From Candidatus Woesearchaeota archaeon (GTDB lineage Archaea > Nanobdellota > Nanobdellia > Woesearchaeales > GW2011-AR9), in the NCBI GenBank assembly GCA_018670095.1, contig JABHRR010000051.1:1-34852 (forward strand): a stretch of DNA of 34,852 bases, given 5' to 3'. The notes under the pieces were generated by a model, which was not told the DNA's origin, made no database searches, and worked only from the letters and a program-made list of their open reading frames with translations. Shown here piece by piece: positions 24,135-32,000 of the stretch; positions within the stretch are counted from its first letter, which is position 1, and each line of letters opens with the position of its first letter. The translations under genes were made by a program, and so were the position numbers.

Positions 24135-27113
24135 ATGGATAGTAGATTTAATCAATTGTTTTCAGTTTTTGCTATATTTATTGTAGTGATTGGTTTCGGA
24201 GTTTTACTTAATTTAGATGATTCTCAGCTTAATAATTCTGGATTAGATTTTAAAAATGTATTTGGGTCAGAAGGAAATGTTCTTACCGGTGCGGTTATTG
24301 GGATAGAGTCTGAAGAGGATTTAGTAGTAGAAGATATAGTAATTGAAGAAGAAATTGTAATTGAAGAAAGTGGGGATTTAGGATTACAAGTAGATTGTGG
24401 TGACGGACCCGGCACTTGTGCTTGTGGTGATACACTTAAAGAAAATTATAATTTATCTTTTGATTTAAGTTGTACTGATAGTGGTATAACTATTGGTGGT
24501 CCTAATCTTGTTTTTGATTGTAGGGGGCATAGTATTACTGGGGATGGTGGTGGTGGTCCGGATACTGGTTTTATAAATACTGGGGGTTTTAGAAATATCA
24601 CCATTAAGAATTGTGTTATCGGGGGATTTGCAAAAGGCATTGAGTTTATGCATGCATTTAATGCTACTATCTGGAATAATACTATTGGCCATATTAATCT
24701 TACTGAACCTAATTGGGGGATTAGTTTTGCTAATTGTTCTGGTGCAAATATTTCTAATAATATAATTACTAACATGACTTCTACTGCTATAGATAGTGTT
24801 TTTGGTATTCAGTATGCTGAAGTTCCTACTGTTGCTAGTCTTAATGATGTTGTTATTTATGGGAATAATATTTCCCGAATTTATGGTACTAATGAGTTTC
24901 TTCCAATTGCGATGGGTATTGGTGATGCAAATTTTCCTACTCTTGATAATGTTAAAATCGATAATAATATCATTGAGAATATTAATTGTACTACTGGTAG
25001 TACTGGTCTTTGTGCAACTTTTGGTGGTGGTATTGGTCTTAAAATTAGCAGTGGAACAAATTTTAATATTTCCAACAATCAATTTAATTATTTGGGGACG
25101 GGGATTATGCCTGACCAACCTAATTTAAGAATTGTTAATAATACTTTTAAATCTAGTCTTAATGGTATTTATAATTTAAATAGTATGGGGGCTGCAACTA
25201 CTCGTTTTAATCATAGTTGGATTGTGAACAATACTTTTGATGGGTTAACACAGGGTGTTTATCTTCTTGGAAATAATCATAATAACACTTTTTTGAATAA
25301 TAATTTTAGTAATATTTTACAGTTTTCAATTTTAGATTTTAGTGTTGGTATTACTAATAATACTGTGATTTACAATAGTTCTATGGGTGAAATCAAATGG
25401 GATAAAGCAAATATTACTACAAATCTTACATTGCATGTAAATTCTTCAGACCTTTACATTGAGAATGGTACGATTGGGTTAATTAATGATCTTAACACTT
25501 TTAAGTTGAATGATACTGCTCAAATAACATTTAAAGGTTTATTTTATCCAGTAATTCCTTGGTTAATGAAAGATGGTGTTAGATGTGATAATGGTGATGC
25601 TTGTAATATTAGTTATGATTCTAGTCTTGGAGTTTTAACAGCTAACGTGAGTTCGTTTAGTAATTATACATTACAAGAAACAACCCCTCCTTATTTTGAT
25701 CCTACTCCTATGGATCAATTAGTTCAATATAGTGATCCATTTACTTATGATGTGGATGGTGTAGATGATACTGCTGTGGGGAATTATTCGGTTAATGATA
25801 CTACTCAATTTACCATTAATGGTAGTGGTGTGATTACTAATCTTATTCCTTTACATTACGGTCCAATAACTCTTAACATATCTTTGAATGATACTTTTAA
25901 TAATGTTAATAGTACGGTTATTATTGTTGATGTAACTGATACTACTCTTCCAGTTTTCACTGAACCACCTGCTGCTCAAAGTGTTGCTGATGATGTAAAT
26001 TTTGTTTATGACCTTAATGCTACAGATAATTATAATATGAGCAGTTTTACTGTTAATGACACTACTCGATTTAGAATTAATTTTAGTGGTCATTTGTCTA
26101 ATAATACTATTTTAACTGTTGGCGACTATAATATTAATGTTACTATTAATGATACTTTTAACAATAGTGATTCTCTCTTTTTCACTTTAACTGTTACAGG
26201 TAAATCAGCTGTAACAGCTGCTGCTGCTGCTGCAGCAGCCAGTAGTAGTTCTTCTAGTAGTTCTTCTAGTAGTGGTGGTTCTGGTTGGGGTATTTGTGGA
26301 GATACGCTTTGTAATGATGGTGAGACCTGTACAAATGATGAAAATATTAATGAGAATGGTGGTGCTTGTTTCAAAGATTGTGGGTTCTGTCGAGAGGATA
26401 GTCTTGTTGCAGAATTAGTTGATGGAGAAAAAGATGAAGAAGAAAAAAGTTCTACTGTAAAAAGTGTTACGGATAAAGTTGGTGAAAAAGTCTTTGGAGC
26501 AACAGGATGGGATAAATACCGGGATATTATTGTTAGTTTAAGTGGGATTCTGGTTGGGATTTTTGTTCTGGTAATTATTGGCAGTTTATTTCTTAGGTCA
26601 CATCATGATCTTTTGTTGAAAAGAAAATATAATACCGGGGAAAGTAGTTGGTCAAAGATTAAAATGTTTTTTAGGGATAATCAGAAAAGCGTGAAATTAA
26701 TTTTAATGATGATTGTTGGTTTATTATTCTTAGGGTTGTTAGTTTATTTAATTTATTCTTCATGGTCTCAAATTGTTTCATTTTTAAGCAAGATATGGTC
26801 TTGGTTGTATAATATTGGAGTTTTGAATCGATTTAGAGGCATTTTTATAGCATTAATTATTTTGCTTGTTATTGGTGCTTTGTTTATTAGCTCTCATCAT
26901 GAATTTTTGTTGAAAAAAAAATATAAAACGGGACAAGTTTCTAAAAAATTGAAAATTAGAATGTTTTTAAGAAAACACAAAGAAATTGTTAAATTGGTTT
27001 CAGTAATTGTTGTGATCTTATTAGTTTTGGGAGTTATAATTTATTTAATTTATTTTTATTTTTCAGCTATTAGTTCTTTTTTTAGTGGGATTTGGTCTTG
27101 GTTGTTTAATTAG
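24135..27113 (+). CDS. Surface protein with parallel beta-helix, two Ig-like repeats and four C-terminal membrane helices
   Basis: A 992-residue secreted membrane protein. An N-terminal helix (about 10-26) precedes LTGAVIGIE and an acidic stretch. From CGDT (about 97) to about 515 run short N-I-(T/S)-x-N-N-x-(F/I) turns typical of right-handed beta-helix (PbH1) domains. Two cadherin/Ig-like repeats of about 88 residues follow, each beginning at a P-x-F motif. Next come an Ala/Ser/Gly low-complexity linker (about 693-717), a Cys-rich CGDTLCNDGETC segment and four membrane helices arranged as a tandem duplication of a two-helix unit (about 800-877 and 902-980, each with SHH(D/E) and WSWL). N-x-S/T sequons are very abundant, fitting heavy N-glycosylation. 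Carbohydrate binding or attachment is a guess. Confidence 0.82.
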   Translation: MDSRFNQLFSVFAIFIVVIGFGVLLNLDDSQLNNSGLDFKNVFGSEGNVLTGAVIGIESEEDLVVEDIVIEEEIVIEESGDLGLQVDCGDGPGTCACGDTLKENYNLSFDLSCTDSGITIGGPNLVFDCRGHSITGDGGGGPDTGFINTGGFRNITIKNCVIGGFAKGIEFMHAFNATIWNNTIGHINLTEPNWGISFANCSGANISNNIITNMTSTAIDSVFGIQYAEVPTVASLNDVVIYGNNISRIYGTNEFLPIAMGIGDANFPTLDNVKIDNNIIENINCTTGSTGLCATFGGGIGLKISSGTNFNISNNQFNYLGTGIMPDQPNLRIVNNTFKSSLNGIYNLNSMGAATTRFNHSWIVNNTFDGLTQGVYLLGNNHNNTFLNNNFSNILQFSILDFSVGITNNTVIYNSSMGEIKWDKANITTNLTLHVNSSDLYIENGTIGLINDLNTFKLNDTAQITFKGLFYPVIPWLMKDGVRCDNGDACNISYDSSLGVLTANVSSFSNYTLQETTPPYFDPTPMDQLVQYSDPFTYDVDGVDDTAVGNYSVNDTTQFTINGSGVITNLIPLHYGPITLNISLNDTFNNVNSTVIIVDVTDTTLPVFTEPPAAQSVADDVNFVYDLNATDNYNMSSFTVNDTTRFRINFSGHLSNNTILTVGDYNINVTINDTFNNSDSLFFTLTVTGKSAVTAAAAAAAASSSSSSSSSSSGGSGWGICGDTLCNDGETCTNDENINENGGACFKDCGFCREDSLVAELVDGEKDEEEKSSTVKSVTDKVGEKVFGATGWDKYRDIIVSLSGILVGIFVLVIIGSLFLRSHHDLLLKRKYNTGESSWSKIKMFFRDNQKSVKLILMMIVGLLFLGLLVYLIYSSWSQIVSFLSKIWSWLYNIGVLNRFRGIFIALIILLVIGALFISSHHEFLLKKKYKTGQVSKKLKIRMFLRKHKEIVKLVSVIVVILLVLGVIIYLIYFYFSAISSFFSGIWSWLFN
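26208..26282 (+). repeat. Ala/Ser-coding trinucleotide low-complexity tract
   Basis: In-frame GCT/GCA then AGT/TCT repeats code for eight Ala, eleven Ser and two Gly. Such a tract is prone to in-frame length change and acts as a flexible linker between the Ig-like region and the Cys-rich segment. Confidence 0.7.
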
Positions 27114-27248
27114 TTTATTTGTGATTATTCTTTATTGAAGAGAAAATAGGTAAAGTTTAAAACGTAGGCTTCTTTTTGTTAATTGTAATGAATTTTGAAG
27201 AAATATCACTATTTCTGAAGTTCATTTACCTAAAAAAATAAATTTAAA

Positions 27249-28214
27249 ATGAACTTTCAAAATATACCTCCTGTGGAAACGAACAAGCAATTACTAGATT
27301 TAGCTTTTTCTAAAGCTAGAGTTAAAGGTAAATCCAAGAAATTAAAAGGGAATTGGTTACAAATTATTCGACAAAAAGAGGCATTAAAATTAGATATTGT
27401 CAAAGATACAGTTGTTCCTCGGCTTGATAAAGTTTTAAAGTCTTTTCCAGCAACTATTGATTTATCTTCATTTTATACTAAATTAATGGATCTAACTTTA
27501 GATCATTTTCAATATAAGAAATCTTTAGGAGCAGTTAATTGGGCAATTGGAAAAATTAGAGTTTTGCATAAGAGTTATGTCTCTAAAATAATTAAATGTA
27601 AAGAACGTCAAGACATTAAAAATCTTTCAAAACAGTTTTATGGTCGGTTATCTTCGTTACTTAAACAGATTTCTGTTAATCTTACTTATTTAGAAACATC
27701 TAGAAGAATTATGAAAGATTACCCCGATATTAAAGAGTTGTTTACTGTTTGTGTCTATGGGTTTCCTAATGTAGGTAAGACTACTTTACTTAACAAATTA
27801 ACCGGGACTAAAGCACAAGTTGCTGCTTACGCTTTTACCACAAAAAGTGTTAATGCTGGTTATTTTAAAGTAGACGATAAAAAAGTACAAGTGTTAGATG
27901 TTCCTGGAACTTTAGCTAGAAAAGAAAAGATGAATGTTATTGAATTACAGGCAGAATTGGTGGTTAAAGAACTTGCAGATGTAATTGTTTATGTTTTTGA
28001 TTTAAGTGAGCAGGGTGGTTTTTCTATCAAGCAACAGGAAAAGTTATTACAGAATTTAGGACAGAAAAAGAAAGTGTTGGTATATTTAAGCAAATTAGAT
28101 TTAGTTGGGCCTGAGGTTCTTGCTAGTTTTAAGGAAAAGTATTATTCTATAGATGATATTAAAGAAAAGATTATTTCTTTTGTAGAAATTGACCCTGAAC
28201 CAGTGGTTGATTAA
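27249..28214 (+). CDS. NOG1-like GTPase (archaeal)
   Basis: A 321-residue GTPase of the Obg/NOG1 group; in eukaryotes NOG1 acts in 60S ribosome assembly, and the archaeal form is assumed to do likewise. An N-terminal helical bundle (residues 1 to about 165) holds the NOG1 sequence (FQNIPPVETNKQLLDLAFSKA at the start). The G domain follows: GFPNVGKTTLLN (G1), AYAFTTKS (G2), DVPGT (G3) and LSKLD (G4, with Ser where Asn or Thr is usual). It ends soon after the G domain, as archaeal members do. A TATA-like AGTTTAAAACGT (about 27155-27166) lies far enough upstream to give a leader of about 60 bases. Confidence 0.88.
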   Translation: MNFQNIPPVETNKQLLDLAFSKARVKGKSKKLKGNWLQIIRQKEALKLDIVKDTVVPRLDKVLKSFPATIDLSSFYTKLMDLTLDHFQYKKSLGAVNWAIGKIRVLHKSYVSKIIKCKERQDIKNLSKQFYGRLSSLLKQISVNLTYLETSRRIMKDYPDIKELFTVCVYGFPNVGKTTLLNKLTGTKAQVAAYAFTTKSVNAGYFKVDDKKVQVLDVPGTLARKEKMNVIELQAELVVKELADVIVYVFDLSEQGGFSIKQQEKLLQNLGQKKKVLVYLSKLDLVGPEVLASFKEKYYSIDDIKEKIISFVEIDPEPVVD

Positions 28215-28249
28215 TTATATTGTTAACTATTGATTCTTTTACTTTTTAT

Positions 28250-28499
28250 GATTTCGATTATTTGTTGATTATTTCTGATGTTTTTTAATCTTATTTGGGT
28301 TACATAGTAGTAATAAATGACTACATAGTGGCACATTGGGTGTTGGATAGCCTAAAAAAATTGTGATTTTATTTTGATTATTAATTTATTACTTATTTCT
28401 AGTTCTTTTGGTCTTGTCTGGGCTACATAATAGTAAAAAATAGTTACATGGTGGTAAATACTTTGCTAAATGACCTAAAAAATGGTTACATAATAGTAA
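28250..28499 (+). repeat. Tandem duplication (unit about 123 bp) carrying phased TTAC-N6-GTAA sites
   Basis: This fills the 319-base gap before the tandem-HTH gene. Unit 1 (about 28250-28372) and unit 2 (about 28373-28499) align at an offset of 123 bases, for instance GGGTTACATAGTAGTAA with GGGCTACATAATAGTAA and CCTAAAAAA at 28351 and 28474. Sites: 28300-28313 TTAC/GTAA, 28321-28334 (degenerate CTAC/GCAC), 28423-28436 CTAC/GTAA, 28444-28457 TTAC/GTAA and 28486-28499 TTAC/GTAA. Spacings are 21, 102, 21 and 42 bases. The sixth expected site near 28363 has decayed. Confidence 0.75.
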
Positions 28500-28510
28500 G
28501 ATTTATAAAG
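28486..28510 (+). promoter_or_regulatory. Promoter with adjacent operator for the tandem-HTH gene
   Basis: The last TTAC-N6-GTAA site ends 2 bases before the TATA box TTTATAAAG (28502-28510). The TTG start codon lies 24 bases after the TATA box, so the message is probably leaderless. Confidence 0.65.
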
Positions 28511-28533
28511 ATAATAAAGATTCTTTATTTAGT

Positions 28534-29019
28534 TTGAAAGTACAAAAAGAAGAGGAAATAGTAAAAGTAATCTCTCGGCTAGCTAATCTTCTCTCTGATG
28601 AAAACAAAAAAGCGCTTGCTAAAGAACTTGTTGGAGCTGTAAAAGAAGATAAAGTAAGTCTTCCAATTTCTATTTTTAAAACAAAATTGTCTGCTTTAGG
28701 TGCAATTGTTGTTTATCTTAAAGATGTTCAGAAATTAAAAGTTAAAGAAATTGCATCGTTATTAAATAGGGAATTAAGCACGATTTATACCACCTATGAA
28801 TTGGCTAAAACTAAGTTGAAGAAAGAGATTGATATCTCTGATGATTCCGTATTAGTTCCATTATCTATTTTTTCTAATCGTAAATATGCAGTTCTTGAAT
28901 CTTTAGTATTTTATCTTAAAAATGAAAAGAAATTTTCTATGACTGAAATTAGTAAAATTCTGAATAAGAGTTATAGCACGATTAAAACTTCTAATAAGAG
29001 GTATAATGATAAGAAATAA
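28534..29019 (+). CDS. Regulator made of two tandem helix-turn-helix repeats
   Basis: A 161-residue protein starting with TTG (28534). After an N-terminal helix (residues 1-38) come two copies of a roughly 55-residue unit: LPISIFKTKLSALGAIVVYL with KVKEIASLLNRELSTIYTTY (about 42-95), and VPLSIFSNRKYAVLESLVFYL with SMTEISKILNKSYSTIKTSN (about 106-158). Each second half is an HTH resembling sigma-70 region 4. Two HTH domains in one chain fit binding to the paired sites 21 bp apart in its own promoter. Its last 14 bases overlap the start of the giant surface-protein gene, so both are likely one operon. I know no named family; DNA binding is inferred. Confidence 0.72.
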   Translation: MKVQKEEEIVKVISRLANLLSDENKKALAKELVGAVKEDKVSLPISIFKTKLSALGAIVVYLKDVQKLKVKEIASLLNRELSTIYTTYELAKTKLKKEIDISDDSVLVPLSIFSNRKYAVLESLVFYLKNEKKFSMTEISKILNKSYSTIKTSNKRYNDKK

Positions 29020-32000
29020 TAAAAAAGAGGGCTGGAAGAGGAAAGCTGAGAATATTAGTTCAGGAAATAAAGCTTTCTTAGTCTTATCATTAGTCTTAGC
29101 TTTCTTTGTTATCTTTTCATTAAGTTATGGTTATTTGAATGATTCTGACTTTGGTAATTATGAAACTAATTTAATTACTGGTGCAGCTATTGGAATACAA
29201 GATCCGGGTGTTGTTGGAGAACCTGTTATCGTAGAACCGATTGTTGAAGAGCCAGTGATTGAAAATGTCGTTGAAGATGTTGGTGTTAGTGAAGATGTTA
29301 ATATTGGCGTTAGTGAGAGTGAACAGGGTTTGGGTCTGGCTGCTGTTAATACTTGTAATACTTGCGGTGATTGTCGTGATAAAGCAGTAGCGGGCGTTAA
29401 CTTACAATTAACAGCAAATATCGTGAATTTAACTGGAAATTGTATTGAAACTACCGTTGGAGATTTAGTCATTGATTGTAAAGGATATAATATCACAACT
29501 GATAATGATTTTGGAATTGATATTGCTTTCGGAGACAATAATGTTACCATTAACAATTGTAGTTTTTATAATGCGGGTAGGGGCGTACAAGCTCTTAGCC
29601 ATAATGTTACTGTTGATAATTCTTCATTTTATCATAATAATATCGGTTATGATGCAAGTGGAACTGATCATCTGATTGTAAACAATTATTTTTATAATAA
29701 TACTGAAGGGATTAGTCTTAATGATGCTCATAACGTTGTAGTTAGAAATAATGTTATTATTGGTCATGGTAATGATGATGGGATTGTTAATTCTGCTTCG
29801 CCAGATTATGTGACTATTGATGGTAATAGCATTTATAATACTACTTTTGCCATTGTTTTAGTTTCTGGTTCTGAGAAAACTAATGCTAGAATTGTTAATA
29901 ATTATATTTACAATACTACTTCACAAAGTGTGCGTATAGGGGAATTGGAACCAAATTTATATTTTGGAAATAATACTATTAATCTCTCTGAGAATGATTG
30001 TTTTGAAATTGCTTCTGGTTCTAGTAATAATGTTAACCAAACATTTATTGATAATAAGTTTTTGAATTGCAGTGCTTTATCATTAGATATACAATTTTCT
30101 AGTACTTGTACAGACTTTTATTTTATTAACAATAGCATTGATCCAACTGTTCAATTAAGGTATGATCAAAATTGTCCTGCATATTTTATTAATAATTCGT
30201 TTAATAAAAGTTGGATTAATCTGCCTACTGCTATTGGTAGGACTAATGCAAAGTTTACAGTGCAATGGTATTTAGACGTACATGTTCAGGATACTGCTGC
30301 TGCTGCTATTGCAAATGCTAATGTTTCAGTGTTTAATGTTACTGGGGATTTGTTTAATATTAGTCAATCTGATGCGAATGGTAATGCTCCAAGATTAGTT
30401 GTTACAGAATTTTATCAGAATAATACTAATGTTAAGTTCTATGAAACACCGCACAATATAACTGCTAATTTGACAGATTATATCATAAATTATACTTCTG
30501 TTAATTTTACTAACAATGAGAGCACTATACTGACGATTGTCTTACCTTCAGCTGCAACTAGCTGTGGTGATACAATTACTGCTACTACTACTTTAACTGC
30601 TGCTTTAAATGGTTGTACTGGTGATGGGATTACTATTGGTGCTTCAGATATTATTCTTGACTGTGCTGGTTATCAGATTGATGGGGATGGAGGTGGTCCT
30701 GACACGGGTGTTTTAGATAGTGGTGGTAGCAATATTACCGTTAAGAATTGTGTAATCAAAAATTTTGGAACGGGGATTAAATTTGAACAAGTGGTTAATG
30801 CTACTATCTGGAATAATACAGTTGGACATATTAATCTTAGCCAACCAACTTTTGGAATTAATTGTGCTAATTGTTCTGAGGCAAATATTTCTAATAATAT
30901 TATTACTAATATGACCTCTAGTGCTATTGATAGTGCTATTGGTATTTTGTATGCTGAAGCACCTAATAGTGCTCTTTATGATGCTGTTATTTTCGGAAAT
31001 AATATCTCTAAAATTTATGGTGTTGATGATTTTCCTCCTTTTGCTATTGGTATAGGGGATAATAGTATTCTTGATCTTGACAATGTTAAAATTGATAATA
31101 ATATTATTGAAAATATAAATTGTACTTCTGCTAGTGGTGGTTCTGTTTGCGAATCTTTTGGTGGTATTGGGATTAAGATCCGTTCCGGAACAAATGTTAA
31201 TGTTACTAACAATAACCTGAGTTATTTGGGAACAGGAATTCTACCTGCCCAATTTGGTTTAAGAATTGTTAATAATATCTTTAAACATAGTATGAATGGT
31301 ATTTATGCATTAAATAATATAGGATCAGCTAGTACTCGTTTCAATCATAGTTGGATTGAAAATAATACTTTTGATGGATTAAATCGAGGCGTATATCTTT
31401 TTGAAAATAATCATAATAATACATTTTTGAATAATAATTTTAGTAATATTTTGGAATTTTCTATTCGAGATGATACTTATGGAATTATTAACAATACTTT
31501 GATTTACAATAGTTCTATAGGAGAAATTAAGTGGGATAAATCTAATATTACTACAAACATTACTTTAGGAGTTAATTCATCTGATCTTTATATTGAAAAT
31601 GGTACAATTGGTTTGATTAATGATATTAATACATTTAAATTAAATGATACTGCTCAAATAACTTTTAGGGGATTAGCTTATCCTGTTACTCCACAACTAT
31701 TGAAAGATAATGTTAGATGTGATGATGGAAATACTTGTAATATTACTTATGATTCTACTCTTGGAGTTTTGATAGCTAATATTAGTAGTTTCAGTAATTA
31801 TACATTACAAGAGGGAACTCCTCCTTACTTTGACCCTACTCCAACAAATCAGACGGTCCAATATATTAGTGAGTTTAATTATGATGTTAATGGAACTGAT
31901 GATACAGCTATAGGGAATTATTCTGTAAATGATACTGCTCAGTTTAGAATTAATGGAAGTGGTATGATTAGTAATGCTACTCATTTACATTATGGGTTTT

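Noticed and set aside
24465-25118. A 217-codon minus-strand reading frame
   Set aside because: It is antisense to the beta-helix coding region; its Asn/Thr/Ile-rich composition mirrors the N-I-T repeats of the real gene.
28297-28500. Possible CRISPR array, because of repeated TACATARTRGTAA units
   Set aside because: The repeats are only 14 bases, vary in sequence, have unequal spacing of 21, 42 and 102 bases, and sit in a promoter duplication with no cas gene nearby.
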